Source of the DNA: Mermis nigrescens
Lineage: Eukaryota; Nematoda; Enoplea; Mermithida; Mermithidae
Length of the DNA stretch: 64,000 bases
Direction of reading: 5' to 3'
NCBI GenBank assembly: GCA_036768485.1
Contig: JAVLUZ010000228.1
Coordinates: 1,696,384 to 1,760,383, forward strand
Position 1 is the first letter of the stretch. Every line of letters starts with the position of its first letter. A program made the position numbers and the translations under genes. Positions 1-12,134 of the stretch are shown here, piece by piece. A model generated the notes under the pieces. That model did not search any database. It was not told the DNA's origin and saw nothing but the letters and a program-made list of their open reading frames with translations.

Positions 1-344
1 CCTCCCTGAAAATTTTACCCTGCGCACCTACACATGCAACGTGCCTTTAGGGAACGGGACTTAGTGACTTTTCTTTTAAATAGACCTTTTTGAGCTACAT
101 ATGTATGTATGTATGTTCGTGCTACTTCTTAAAATTTTGATTTTATAGATAAATATTGACCTAAATTTATAAGGTGGTTTAGAAATTATACCAGTAAAAT
201 CAAATTTCAATTTTGCTGACGTATATACATATGTACCTATTTCACCAACGTTTATGCTTCAAAAAACTAGGTAAAATAAACAACTTAATCAGTGTATTTA
301 CTGAAAATGTCTGTTTAAGAACAGAAACAGACTTTGCCGTTATA

Positions 345-552
345 CGTGTAACGGCTCGGAATTTTAAGAGAGGTCCTTGGTCATTTTATGGGGGTGGCGG
401 AAAATGTCCTCCAATTTTTGGCTAAAAGTGGCAAAGAAGCACCTAAAAATGACCCGAAAAAATGCCGGTTTTCACCAAAAGTCGAGGGAGGGTCCAAATT
501 TTTCGGACTCTGAGCGGATGGGAGAACAGCTGACTTTAGGTAGGATATCCCC
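345..552. repeat. Short repeat, GTAACGGCTCG family (family R3), diverged copy
   Basis: This shares the start (GTAACGGCTCGG) and the G-rich, then C-rich body of the better preserved copies at 3823-4034 and 7473-7705. Ends are approximate and no target duplication is clear. Confidence 0.5.
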
Positions 553-1607
553 CTAGTTCACGTTTACAAATGGCAAGAAGCACCAAAAAATGACCTAAAT
601 ATGCGAGTTTTGCTAAAAAGGGGAGGTTAAAAAATCTTAATCTTCGAAGGATGGGGGTAGTGATATGCTGAGTTCACTTTTTCGAGAAACTTGGGTCTGG
701 ATCAAAATTCTAGATAGCCTTAGATCCGGGTTCAAAATTTTAAGAACGTCGGGTGTAAGTCCAAAAGAGCTGGACCAGATCGGGTCCGGGATCGGGCCAT
801 TGTATATGTGTAACACGAGATATTTCTAGCATAATGACAGTTCAGACGGCTGTTGTAGGATAGAATGTATATAAATATGTACATAGATCTCTATCTGCAA
901 GTATATAGGGTTGCTAGCACACTTATATTTACATGCACAATGGGAAGTGTTTGAGGGGTATCCCCCTTCCAGGACTTTAAAAAGCGTTAAACGGCATATA
1001 ATAGCACAATTTCAATGACATGTAGTTATTTTTCTAGCAGTAAATTTGTAAATTCTGTCATTCGGGCGCTTTTCTTCCACTATTTCGTATATATTTGATG
1101 CTAAAGGTCATTTCATCGTCCATATTATTGTCTTTCATTCAATGTAACCTCGAATATCAATGAAAAATAAATTGCAGCAAATTAAGTATCAAAGTTTGAC
1201 ATTAAATAAAAATTACTCATTTACCCCGCCCCCTCCCGAAAACTCGGTTTACCCCTCCTAGAACTTTTGACCGTGTGCATGTATGATGAATGCATGAATT
1301 CCAGTTCCTTCTTTAATACAGCCTCCTATTCAGGATCTTATTTTAAGAGGATATCCAAAATTTTGAAGATAATGCGTCCATAAGCAATTTTACGGGATAG
1401 AACGAACGTTTTTCGACCTGTTTTTTGTGTTTTTTGAACGAAGTTTGGCAATTCGACATTCGATATTTTCACTTTTTCAAACTCAATTCTTTTTAGGATA
1501 AAAAATGCAAAAACGTACGAATAATAAAAAAATTCGACATTTCTATCGCCTTGACCCCGATTTCGCAGCTTTCAGAAGATATAAAAAAGCAGGAATTATG
1601 TACAGTT

Positions 1608-1800
1608 CTCGTCACGAAATTTGAACAATGAGCAGTCCTTAAAGTTCTCCTCGGGAGTTAGTGCCTATGTTATAACAAAGGACGCCGACTTATATTTTGC
1701 ATTGCACATATGACGGCGTCCTACATATGTTTTAAAAGTGGGCAACTTAATCCTTAAGAGACCTTTATGGAATGCTAATTGTTCGAATTTCGTGGCGAGA
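1608..1800. repeat. Hairpin MITE, CACGAAATTTGAACAAT termini (copy 1)
   Basis: The left end reads CACGAAATTTGAACAAT and the right end reads as its near inverse, ATTGTTCGAATTTCGTG. The inside also holds an inverted GGACGCCG/CGGCGTCC pair, so the whole unit can fold back. A second copy lies at 4986-5176. Both copies lie a short way upstream of an exon of the same gene. Confidence 0.6.
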
Positions 1801-1918
1801 CCTGTATACTGGAGCAAAGCCTCAAAAAGTTTGACATTTTTATCCGTTTAAACTGAATTTCGCGTTGTATTTGGAACGTATGTACGTACATACATGCATA
1901 AGACATTGACTTTTATAG

Positions 1919-2041
1919 CTAAATCAAGTGAATCGCCTGCGAAAAATGCTGTTCGTAAGAAATCGGATTTAGTAGGACCAGTTAGTGTTTCAAGCAATGC
2001 GACGCCCAGTCCTCCGTGGTTTACTAGAATTGAAACAAGCG
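1919..2041 (+). CDS. Exon A of Lys/Ser-rich protein gene (module 1)
   Basis: An internal exon of 123 nt between acceptor TTTTATAG and donor G|GTAAGC, phase 1 at both ends. It encodes about 41 residues rich in Ser, Lys and Pro and ends in a PPWFTRIETS motif (W-F/I-x-x-I before the splice site). The exon at 7281 is a clear paralogue. All exons of this gene in the window are phase 1 to phase 1, so any of them can be duplicated or skipped without shifting the frame. No known domain is recognised. The reading frame was fixed from agreement with the paralogous exon and the downstream splice phase. Confidence 0.75.
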
Positions 2042-3690
2042 GTAAGCTACATACATAATTTATAGACGCTTAGTGACATCAGTGCATGATTGTGGATAAT
2101 GATAATCCAACCTACATAGAAGAATGAATGAACAAATTATTATTTCAGTTGAATTAGCCTCGCATTTGTCATATATACATATGTACAGAGCGTAGGCCAT
2201 GGATTTTTCTAAGGGCGGTTCAAGATGCTGGTGACCCTATATTTAGGGATATGGTCGACGGTGCTAAATCGAGTGCATTTTCTGTCGTTTGCGAAGATGC
2301 TCTATCCGTTGAGCTCATAACATGGTCGATCTTTCCGAAAGACGCTTAGTTTCCCTAATAAGCTACTAAAAATGACGTTTCCTGGCACGTGCTTGAGCCT
2401 ATGTGAACGCAGAATACTGATTTTACAGCTATGAAGCGCCGATGGATTTGAACTTTCGATAAATGTTGGCAATTTTCCGTATATCCTTACTTTCTAGAGT
2501 TATTCTTGGGCTCAGGGGGAGCAACTATGGAGAATGACATTCCATCGCCGCGCATGAGCTAAATGATACGAATACTTCAGTGTCATTCTAGCGCTTTCGT
2601 GAAGCGACCGAAGATTGCTAGGTCATCTTAGATCAAAATGATGCCAATTTTCGTGCATTTCCTGCCTTTCCAAGATTATTATGAAGCATCTGGGGGCGGC
2701 AACACGCCTCTGCATGCGCCATGCATACATATGTATATTATTAATCATCTAACTTCTACTTACAGCATGGCTGGGCGTAGGGAGAGGAGAGAGCAGTTTC
2801 GCTTCCTCCCTCCTAAAAATTTCAAAAATCGGTTATTGTCGGCGATTTCAGAAGGCATATAATGTGCTGCTTTGAAATTTGACCTGGCTTTAAAAACTTT
2901 TCCTTAATTGTCAAAATCAACTTGGTCAGTTTACTGCAATAATATTTTCGAACCTCTTACTGTTACTTAACAATCATCGATCGTACACTTTGAGTCATTT
3001 TATATACAGGATGGCCCAGAAGTGAGGCTATACCTCGCCATTGCATCATAACGTCATCTAATTTGATCATACATAGAATTTTGAGACTATCACATCAGAT
3101 AGATAAAAATGTTTTTGCCTAACTCGTGTAAAAAATTTCGACTAACTGTCAGCGCTTCGGCGCTCTGTTTACACCCCACTTTGATACGTTTAAACATGTA
3201 TTACATTTTTGAGCATATTTGTACTAACTAACATACTGGCACATAGGTACCCTTTTTTGGATATATTTTCAGCCAGAAAAATTCTTAGCATTTTTGTTGA
3301 AACCTCAGAGTAAATAACTGCTCTTCCAAATGTGTATGCGTTAAAATTGAATTGAAGGTATCGTCATAATTATGAGTGAATTGATGACTAAACCGAGCAA
3401 GCTTTCGTCATTTAAACGATACTGAAATAAGGTACATATAAACAAATCCCTGTCGCACCCGAAGCGCTGACAACTGGTCAAAATTTTTTACATGCATACG
3501 TAGCTTAAAAGAAGACATTTTATTTGCATATGTAATGCAATGCCATTAATCCTAATAATGTGCGCATGTATATTCAAACCAGCCGAAGTTATGACTTGTA
3601 ACGAAGAAATTAATGAATTTCTTGTTTTATCCGAAAATCATAGTCTTCTATTTAAATTTATGATCTTTAATTTCACGTTCTAATTTACAG
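2042..3690. other. Intron A-B
   Basis: AT-rich intron. The first part resembles the intron after exon A' (7404 on), which supports duplication of genomic DNA rather than of cDNA. No gene or recognised repeat otherwise. Confidence 0.5.
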
Positions 3691-3810
3691 CTGAATCAGT
3701 TAAATCGTCGTCTAAGAAATTTTTGCGTAAATCATTTCAATCGAACAAAGCAATCGAGTCAAGTTTCACGACGCCAAGCCCTTTGTCATTCAGCCTAAGT
3801 GATAAAAACG
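3691..3810 (+). CDS. Exon B of Lys/Ser-rich protein gene (module 1)
   Basis: An internal exon of 120 nt, acceptor TAATTTACAG and donor G|GTAAGC, phase 1 at both ends. It encodes 40 residues with a KSSSKKFLRKSFQS basic stretch, a short FTTPSP linker and a terminal LSFSLSDK motif. The paralogue at 12135-12260 has the same layout with two extra codons. Function unknown. The basic, Ser-rich composition is compatible with a nuclear or chromatin-associated protein, but that is inference. Confidence 0.75.
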
Positions 3811-3822
3811 GTAAGCTAGTAT

Positions 3823-4034
3823 CATAGCAAGTAACGGCTCGAAATTTGGGGGTCTCGACCTTTGTTAAAGAGGGGGGGGTAAATGACCTCCAATTTCTGA
3901 CCAAAAATGGCCAACAGGAGGTCAAAACATTCGATTTTTTTCAGAAATCAGGGGGGGGTCAAAAATTTTCTGTTTTTGGGGATTGGGGTGGACGTTCGAC
4001 TCTGGTTGGGGGAATCCTCCCTGTTACATGTATG
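3823..4034. mobile_element. Short hAT-like MITE (family R3) with 8-bp target duplication
   Basis: The 212-bp unit is flanked on both sides by GCTAGTAT (3815-3822 and 4035-4042), a perfect 8-bp duplication typical of hAT transposons. Its ends, CATAGCAAGTAAC and the inverse CATACATGTAAC, form an imperfect terminal repeat. It sits 12 bp inside the intron after exon B. There is no coding capacity, so it depends on a transposase made elsewhere. Confidence 0.75.
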
Positions 4035-4042
4035 GCTAGTAT

Positions 4043-4985
4043 CACAAGGATAGTTATCATGGAAATCACTATAACTATTGCACACACATGTATATAGCAA
4101 GGGTGGTAAGAAAGAATATTATCCCTTTTCAATGATTTGCTAAATTCTAGCAATTTCTTAAATCTTATACTTTCTAAATGGTAATTGACTTCTTTCTTAC
4201 TTCAGTACATGATAAGGCACTGGTCAGTAATTATGTATATAGGCATAGTGAATACTAATTATGTATATTTACATAGGTTTTCAACGAACACTACCAGTTT
4301 TCTACAGAAATATAAAGTTTCGCTATAAATTATTAGCATTATGGTTAACCGTTTATCTCGCAGAAGGACTTATTCGCATTAGAAGTGGCTTAAAACACAC
4401 ATTTTATTCGATAGAATGCATAGATGCACAAGGTCAGGGTCGGCAGGGAGAGATTGAAATCCTAGAAATTCAAAGCAGTAAATTTGGTGCTCAAAATTTT
4501 TCTGCTATTTAAACGATAATAATAGTCAAAATAGCATATAAAACGTTTTTTATGGTTATAACACTTCTTAAAAGCATTTTTAGCCCATTTTGACTACATT
4601 ATATCGCTTTTAATTTTCAAAATCGCCGAAGAGTACCTGTCTGGCTGATTCTTCAGTGGAGAAAACTTTCCTCACCCCTACGTGCATGTACATATATACG
4701 AATGATAAAATGTATCCTTAAGCTAAGCTTATCCTCCTTTATCAAAAAGTGGCGTATATAGAAAGGATATGATAGAGTCTTAAGCAGTGAAATGATCATT
4801 ATAGTATCCTACTGATTTGTTTGTTGATTGACCCGTTCAGTGACAAGTTCAACATGCTATCGGATCGGCTGACCATATTCCAGCAGAACTGAGCTCAAGT
4901 GCTTGACACTTGAGTGTCTTAGAGATTGTCCGTTTAATTCTCTTCGCATTCGCCACCTTGAAGCTATTTCGTTGGCTGTACATTT
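4043..4985. other. Intron B-C, left part
   Basis: AT-rich intron with no coding exon. Segments around 4370-4430 and 4800-4900 have recognisable counterparts near 13510-13580 and 13640-13740, downstream of exon B'. This shows that the introns were duplicated together with the exons. Confidence 0.55.
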
Positions 4986-5176
4986 CTCGCCACGAAATCT
5001 GAACAATTAACAGTCATTAAAGTTTTCTTAAGGATCTATAGTGTGTTGTAACACAGGACGTCGTTGCATGTTTTGCATTGCTGTGCTAAAACATGATGAC
5101 GTCCTACGCTATAAAATAGACGACTCAACCCTTTAAATACTAATAAAAGAACGTTGATTGTTCAAATTTCGTGGCG
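4986..5176. repeat. Hairpin MITE, CACGAAAT termini (copy 2)
   Basis: Same layout as the copy at 1608-1800: CCACGAAATCTGAACAAT at the left, ATTGTTCAAATTTCGTGG at the right, with an internal inverted GGACGTCG/GACGTCC pair. It lies about 200 bp upstream of exon C. Confidence 0.6.
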
Positions 5177-5384
5177 TTGAGTTTCAAATTAGGAGATGTG
5201 TACGTTGTATAAATTGAACAAACTTTTCCAAAAAATGGCCCTTTTCTTCGAGATATTTAGTTATTTTTTGTTTTTTTTCAACAATTTGAGATGCAGAAGG
5301 GAGTGAAGTTGATCGAATGCCTTTTTCTCTATACATCACTTTAGACGTGTCCTTGCATTGCAGTAATCAAATAATTTCTTTCAG

Positions 5385-5507
5385 ATAAGCCTGACCATCT
5401 ATCAGTGAGTAGACTGGTGCGTTCTTCTGCTCGGAGTTATGAGAAAACGAAACCACTTGACTCTTCAACGTCTAGCCCTCTGTGGATTAGCAAAATTCAA
5501 ATTAGTG
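5385..5507 (+). CDS. Exon C of Lys/Ser-rich protein gene (module 1)
   Basis: An internal exon of 123 nt, acceptor TTTCTTTCAG and donor G|GTACGG, phase 1 at both ends. It encodes 41 residues with a VSRLVRSSARS basic segment and the terminal SSPLWISKIQIS motif. The latter parallels the PPWFTRIETS end of exon A, so exons A and C may themselves be ancient relatives. The paralogue is at 15960-16082, and homology extends into the upstream intron. Confidence 0.75.
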
Positions 5508-5872
5508 GTACGGTAGTCGATATGTCCATATTTACCTGCATGCTTATTTGCTGATTTCATTGCGCAATCGAAGAGTAAAAAAGAGCTTGAAATTTTTGAG
5601 ACGGACATGTTTTAACCTGAAGGGGTCTTCTTTTCGAAAAATTGCATATTCGTTTTCTGTTTCCCTAGCATTGGAATCTTGGATGATAAACATAGAACGT
5701 AATCTGACACAATTAAAAACTTGGCTAGATTTCGTAAATTTTAAATAAAATGTCACCGGAAGTCATTTTTTTGTGCTAAGCTTTTTTCAGCACTTCTATT
5801 GATCCTTATTCACAATTCGCTTGAGAGGGACTGGCCTACTTTGGGAACATACATATTTCCGACTTTTTTAAC

Positions 5873-6140
5873 ATGTCTTATCCATGCACAGCATGGGAAT
5901 TCTGGGGAGGGTGAAATTATAAAGTTCCTTTTTTATGCCCAAAATGATAGGTACGCGTTAAGAGCATCGTTTTTCGGCGTTTCTGACGATACTATATCTT
6001 TCTAGAGCACAACAAACGTGAAAAATATCGCAAAAAAGTCGATAAAATTGAACAGAATATAGTCAAAACATGAGTATAATGGAAGCGAAAATTTGACTCT
6101 TTTGAGCCAATAGATGGCTAAAACGCTTAAAAAGGCACTT
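5873..6140. repeat. Dispersed repeat (family R4)
   Basis: Contains GGTACGCGTTAAGAGCATCG and a TTCTAGAGCA segment shared with 13080-13436 and, twice in opposite orientations, 14915-15575. No coding capacity, and ends are approximate. Confidence 0.5.
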
Positions 6141-6475
6141 GACTTATTTTATTATAATTTTGACGCATTTTTAAAACTATCATCCCAGACAGGTCATGAT
6201 AAGACATGCAGGCGGCAGATTTTGGGTTCTAGCTAGACCTTCAGATGGAAAAATTGAAAATTTTCTGTGGAAAATGAGGCAAACTGACGGTCTATAAAAT
6301 GGAAGAGAATTGAAGATCTTATCGAAAACCGCTTAAAAGAGGTCAAATGATTGCCACCGTTTCAAGGCGTTTTTAGTACGTATCAATGATATTTACCATG
6401 TATTTACTAGCCTTCTTGGCGCTTTAAAAACCTCGTTTATACGTCAGAAGAGCGTTTTTTGTATGTAACAAAGCA

Positions 6476-6930
6476 CACTCATTCCCATAGGGGGTGAGGG
6501 GGTATTACCCACACCCACCTCACGGTCTGAGACTTGAATCACTGTCGGACGATTTCGAGCTATCAAACTTTTTCTGCATGATTTTTGCGTATGAAAGACG
6601 AGATAATAAAATTTTTCGGCGCTTCGTGCATGACTAATACATTTCTCTTTATTTTACTTATAAAATACCTAGAATGAAGTTGAAATGATCTGAAAAGTCA
6701 AAATTTTTGATGAATTCTTATATTTTTTACTCACAAGAGTGACAAAACTAGTCAGAATGGGGCACAAAGTAGTAAAAAATTCAGTTTTTCACATTAAAAC
6801 ATGCTATATAGGATGTTTTAGCCATTTTTCATATTTGACCAGTAAAAAGGCTAGACTCTAAAGTAAGTGGTCCTAAATTTTGGGATTTCACCCCTTTTGA
6901 ACTTTCGACCTTAAGAAACTATGGAACAAA
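6476..6930. repeat. Dispersed repeat (family R5), long copy
   Basis: Runs parallel to 46704-47115 over most of its length (start CACACTCATTCCCATAGGG, end near a GGGATTTCACCCC segment). A shorter relative lies at 8738-8990. The type of mobile element is not clear. Confidence 0.5.
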
Positions 6931-7280
6931 GATTTCGTAGTTCTTACATTGATTTTTCGAGTACTTTTCAGCGCTTTGTGTCGATTTTTGAACTATGTTG
7001 TGCGTTTTTCATAGAAATTTCCAAAAACTTTTAAACTTTTCAATTTTTCTGCATCAAAAATGATTCTGCTATCAAGAGACGACAAAACCCGCTTTTTAAA
7101 GCATAATGGGCGGATTTTACGGACAGTTTTTGACACTTTATGGGGAATTTTGGCTTCCGCTAATTACATACATAAGTAACGTTATGCTATTCTTTGATTG
7201 GCTATGCGATTGGACTCGTTTAACGTTCGATATGAACACTTATTTGAATTGCTCTTTGAACAGGACATTGACTTTTACAG

Positions 7281-7403
7281 CTGAATCAAGCAAATCGCCT
7301 GCGAAAAAAGCTACTCGTAAGCAATCAGACTTAGAAGGGTCGGTTGTAGGTTCAAGCTCTGATACGCCAAGATCTGCATGGTTTACTAGAATTCAAAAAA
7401 GCG
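7281..7403 (+). CDS. Exon A' of Lys/Ser-rich protein gene (module 2)
   Basis: The 123-nt paralogue of exon A: acceptor GACTTTTACAG, donor G|GTAATT, phase 1 at both ends. It encodes 41 residues that line up with exon A without gaps (ESSKSPAKKATRKQSDL at the start, AWFTRIQKS at the end). Conservation of frame, length, splice phase and both termini shows that both copies have been kept as coding sequence. A weaker homology continues into the following intron. Confidence 0.8.
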
Positions 7404-7472
7404 GTAATTTAATTTTTAAATGATAAGGGAATTATTACATGATTGAGAATACTGATAATTCAGGCTAATAGG

Positions 7473-7705
7473 CAGACATATAACGATTCGAAATTTGGGG
7501 AGTGGGTCCCCGGCCATTTTTAGGGCCGGGGGTAGATGACCTCTATTATTTGGTCAAAAGAGCCAAAAAACGCTTAAAACGGCCTAAAAATTTAATTTTC
7601 TTCAGAAAATAAGGGGTAGGTCAAAATTTCTGGCTTTAGTGGAGGGAATTGGGGACGGACGACTTTTGGTGGGGAATCTCCCATCTCCCCTGATGTACAT
7701 GTATG
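7473..7705. mobile_element. Short hAT-like MITE (family R3), near-perfect 8-bp duplication
   Basis: Flanked by CTAATAGG (7465-7472) and CTAATAGT (7706-7713), 7 of 8 identical. The body matches the copy at 3823-4034. It lies 69 bp after exon A', in the intron. Confidence 0.7.
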
Positions 7706-7713
7706 CTAATAGT

Positions 7714-8316
7714 GATGATTGACTGCTTTATTTCAGCCGACTTATGTTTATATTTTTCAGCTGCTATGAATCATTAGACTGTCGGAATAATCTGTTTCCG
7801 AGAAAAATATGAAATAGGAGTAAATCTTACGAAAGGAACTCTAAGCTTATCAGATAGTTTTGCGTATTTTGTAGGTAATTAGGGTTAACCGTTTTTTAAA
7901 GTGTTCAACAAGCCATGTATGTATGTGCATAGGAACGAATCCGTATTTGTTTGATTCTTATCGTGGGTTTTGTATTCGCCAAAGATTTTTCCGTACCTAA
8001 AAAGACTTTTGGGACGATTTTTTTGTATAAATTAACAGATTTTTGGGGATATAAACACTGAAAATGTCGAAAAATTTCACAAATTTCCGATCAGCAATTC
8101 TGTGTTTGTGCCTATATAATGGTAAAGCTTGAGTTTAATAAGGCAAAAACGTCAGAATTTTCAGGGACTTCGCGGTCGATTGCTCCGTTATTTTTCTTCG
8201 TAAAGCTGTAGCAATTCTAAAATTCAAATGATCTTTTCCCGAAAATTTTCGAACTAATGTCTACGTGTGGGTCCCTCCGCTTCAGCACCTATTTTTTATG
8301 TTACTTAGGTCCCGTC
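7714..8316. other. Intron A'-B', left part
   Basis: AT-rich sequence with no exon or clear repeat before the nested transposons that begin at 8317. Confidence 0.45.
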
Positions 8317-8990
8317 CAGACATGCACGTGGTGGATGGGATTTGGGGTAGTGATCGACCGGGGCGACTTTTTTGGCCGGGGCTGGGGCGGTACCGGGGCT
8401 GGAAAAAATCCCCGGCCCGGGGCCGGGGCTGGCCGGGGTCAGACAAAGGAAAATATTATTGCATGACACATACTTGGGGTGGGCATAGGAAAAGAAATAA
8501 TGAGCGACTGCTCCATTCAGTAGTAAATGGCTAGCGCAAAGTTAGGTGCGCCTTTTCATATCAAGTTTTATTACTATTTATGTCACAAGAAACAAATTTA
8601 GTTCAGTGTTTCATTGTCTGAATCATCAATAAAGTCATGTCGCTACTATTAGCACACTCTATATCATTTGAATCTTCGCTACTGCTACTGCTGCTGTAGC
8701 GATTGGATGCAATAGGTATTGGATGTAATAAATGAGACATCACACATTCCTATAAGGGGAGGGGTTTAACCCCCTCAGGGTCCAAGACACAAGTCACCGT
8801 CAGACGATTTTTGGTGAAAACCTTTTGAATTTTTTGAACTTGATTTTTTAGTATGGCAAAAGTGTACCTGTCTATTAGAATTTCACGAAGTGGTACATTA
8901 TTTTAGAATGTGAGCTAGAGTAAATTGAGAAACTATCACAATAAAACATGCATGTAATCGCTTAAAATTTTATGAGGGTCCCTCAGTATA

Positions 8991-9210
8991 CATGTAACGG
9001 CTGGAAATCTAGGATAGGGGTCCCTCGCCATTTTTAGAAGGAGGGGGTTAGCGACTAAATCAAAAATGGTAAAAACACATAAAAATAGCAAAAAAAGCGC
9101 AGGTTTTTGCCAAAAAATGGGGGAGGGTGATCAAATATTTTCTGACTTTCAAGGAAGTTCGGGGCTTCAAAGCGTCGATGGGGGGTGGCCCAAACCCCTG
9201 TAACTTGTAT
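8991..9210. repeat. Family R3 short repeat inside the 3.47-kb element
   Basis: Starts CATGTAACGGCTGG and ends near CCCCTGTAACTTGTAT, with the same G-rich then C-rich body as the copies at 3823 and 7473. Target duplication not clear. Confidence 0.5.
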
Positions 9211-9947
9211 ATTTCTCGGCCATTTTCGGGGAAGGGGTACGCGGCTCCATTTCTACAGCCGCTTACCCCTGAAAATCTTTAAAATAATAGAATTTGCAAT
9301 AAGGAATTCTACACCTTTTTACAGTTTTTTCTCCGAAAATCTTTGTACATGTACAAAGATGGTCCTGAAACGTCTTTGTACATCAGCAAAAATCTTCGCC
9401 AAATACAAAAAAATTGTGAAGTTCTAAATGTGATAATTCGGCCTGAATTTAGTTGATAATATTAGTTTGGCGCGAAGTGCCGAAATTTTTATGAGCTTTT
9501 GATGGAATTCACACATAAAACTCGACTGAGAAAGCTAAAACAACTTGTACTACAAAATCAGAAATATTACAAAAATTGTAATATGCGAATTAAATCTTGT
9601 AATAAGCAACACTGCGCTTTGAATGGAAAAATGGAAAAATGTCAAATATTCAGAAACCCAAAAATTAGCCAAATACACTACTAAAGGTCGAATATGTTCT
9701 ACCACATCGAAATTGTTACTGTATCATATTAAAGTATACAAAAATTTGCATGTACAAAACAGTGTTTTTTTGTATCCGCCAAAGATTTTTCCCGATGTAC
9801 AAAGACTTTCAGGACAATCTTTGTACATGTACAAAGATTTTTAAGAAGATAAAACTGTAAAAGGTGGTAAATTGAAAAATTTTCGGCACTCCGCTCCGAT
9901 TTGAAAACTTGTCTGTCCTATATATCTTTAAAAGGGCAAAATTTGTA

Positions 9948-10908
9948 CAGTCGAACTTCGATAATGCGTACACGGGATAATGCGTTTTCTCGCATAATGA
10001 GTACAGTATTGCTAGGTCCGGACCGAAAGGCCATGCAAAACATAAGGCAATAACATGGGATAAGTGCGTACTCAGTTAATGCGTAATGCGTACAGCCGAT
10101 TTCATCCATGGGCCCATGCCTGCATGTTAAACTACCCGGCTTAATGCATACAACATGTATTTTTTCACCTCAGATAATGCGATCAGCTCGAAATGTTTGC
10201 GTCTCTCTGCTATCTTTGATGTGCATCATTTTAAATTTTGATACATTTTCTTTTTCTAATAAAGTTCCTTGTTTATACGAGTACTTTGGTCAAATTGACT
10301 TATGTGTTGTGCAAGCCTGTTTTCTCAAATGTGTATAATTTTTAGTCTGGATCTTTAGCTTTCTTTGAAAAGCTTAGAATTCTAAAGTTTTAGGGGAATT
10401 AAGCCTTAAACGAATTGTTATTTTTGATTGGTCATGGCGTTTTCAAAAAACGAAGTTTCTCTGGGGACAAATTTAAAAATGTTGACAAATCACCGCAAGT
10501 TCTGTGGTTATGCGAAAACTTTAGGCACATCGAGATGAGTGTTGTGCCTATTTGTTTTTAAAATGTGCATAATATTTAGTTTCGTGACCTGGACGATCTA
10601 GGAGAAACAGAAACGGTTCCGAGCTATCAGGATTTAAAACTGAGTATATCAAACATACGAATTTAATGGCACAGGACAATTGTGACACAAGTTGTTCAAT
10701 GAAATGAATGATATCGAAAATTTTTGTGACTTTAAGCGTGAAAATATGTAAAAACAGACTTGTGTTGCTATATTTTCCTAAAAAATGATTTTATCGCATA
10801 ATAGTGTATTCCTTGTTAAAATCTGGGTATTCGGATAATGCGTGCACTCGGATAATGCATACAGAAGGGATTGGTTCCTTGGGTGTACGCATTAAGCAAG
10901 TTCGACTG
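9948..10908. mobile_element. Tc1/mariner- or pogo-type non-autonomous element
   Basis: Bounded by TA on both sides (9946-9947, 10909-10910). Ends CAGTCGAACTTCG and the inverse form a terminal repeat, and subterminal GATAATGCG motifs recur several times near both ends. CAGTCGAAC-type ends with a TA duplication are typical of pogo/Tigger-like families (family knowledge). No transposase frame is seen. It is nested in the 3.47-kb hAT-like element. Confidence 0.7.
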
Positions 10909-12134
10909 TATTTAGAATGGAAAAATGTCAAATTTCTAGGCGCTTTGCGCCGTTTTGAGACAATTTTAGTAATTTTTGGCGTTAGAAACCCAGAAATTAG
11001 CTAAAATATACAATCAAAAGTCAAAAGACCCTGTTTTACCACACTAAAATCGCTACTGTACCATATTATAGTAAGCAAAAATGTTTGAAAATATATTTAT
11101 ATAATATAGCTACAAAAAATTTGTTAGCTCATACAAAGACCTTTTCTGAGATCTTTGTACAAACACAAGAGGCTCAGTACAACAAAATAGAGTCGGCTAA
11201 TAATAGTCCACCACTTAATTTTCTGGTCCTCCAATTTGGGATTTCATCCCCCTCAACATTGGACCTTAGGAAACTATTTGAGACATATTAAGTTTATCGG
11301 ATCGGACGCAATTCTGTAGCGTAGTTTACATTCGCCTATAATTAACCTCCATCCTAATAACTATTACAAAAGAAACGCGTTTTAAAGCCCAGTGGTTCCC
11401 ATTCAATTGAATGTAAAAGTGTTTTTTGTAAAAATAGTTTGTCGAAAACGCACAATTTCCAACTAGAAATAGAACGTATTTGTCAACTCTAAATCTTTTA
11501 GCCATGGCTATGAATGAATGAGTTAAAAGTAGCATTTAGTTTAAATAAGTTAAGTGGAGGAATCAAAAACATGCAGATTTTCCTGAACATTTTTCAGTAG
11601 AGGATTAAGTAAGTATACATATGGTCTAATCAGTACAGTTCTCAAAATTAATACTTGCTCATTGATAAATAAGTGCCAGTATCACAGCCTGTATCAAAAT
11701 ACGAATTACACTAAATTTTTCCTGGCCCCGGCCATTTTTTGACCTTGCCCCGGCCGGGGCCGGGGATGCTCAAAAATGGCCGGGGATTGCCGGGGCCGGG
11801 GCCCCGGTCGATCACTAATTTGGGGTTCTGCTGACCCCCCAGAATCGAAAAATGGGAAATTTTTCCGGGAAAATGAGGCAAATTTGAAGGCAAAAAACGG
11901 ATTGAAAAAATTGAAAATTTTCTTCAAAACGGTATTAAATCAGTCGAAAACTGTATAATAACGTAGTTGTAACGCTATTTTAGCGCTTGTACCAGTTTTT
12001 TAGGTCATTTTGACTTAAAAAAGTTGAATTGCTGACTCTCCCACCCCAGACCGGGTGCCCCCCCAAATCGGCTATGCTGTGCATCTATGGTCCCGTCTAC
12101 TTAAGTTCAAACTGTTACTTTCGTTTTTTTGTAG

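Larger units (their letters stand above)
1..1918. other. Intronic or upstream sequence before the first visible exon
   Basis: No coding exon is recognised here. The gene on the plus strand must begin left of the window, because the first visible exon starts in phase 1 with a splice acceptor. The stretch holds one copy of the GTAACGGCTCG short repeat family near 345-552 and a hairpin repeat at 1608-1800. The rest is AT-rich with no recognised feature. Confidence 0.5.
8348..11817. mobile_element. 3.47-kb hAT-like element, no transposase left
   Basis: The ends TAGTGATCGACCGGGGC and GCCCCGGTCGATCACTA are perfect 17-bp inverses. ATTTGGGG flanks both sides (8340-8347 and 11818-11825), the 8-bp duplication of hAT elements. 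Within ~100 bp of each end lie clusters of CCGGGGC motifs, unlike the AT-rich surroundings; these could be transposase-binding sites (inference). The interior has no transposase-like frame. It carries further repeats: an R5 fragment at 8738-8990, an R3 copy at about 8991-9210, and a TA-flanked element at 9948-10908. Confidence 0.8.
8317..12089. mobile_element. Short hAT-like MITE (family R2), split by a larger element
   Basis: GTCCCGTC occurs at 8309-8316 and again at 12090-12097, a perfect 8-bp target duplication. Between them a ~295-bp element (start CAGACATGCACG, end GTGCATCTATG) is interrupted at 8348-11817 by a 3.47-kb insertion. Other copies of this family lie at 49296, 49549, 59206, 60958 and, inverted, inside 62218-62667. 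Non-coding. Confidence 0.75.
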
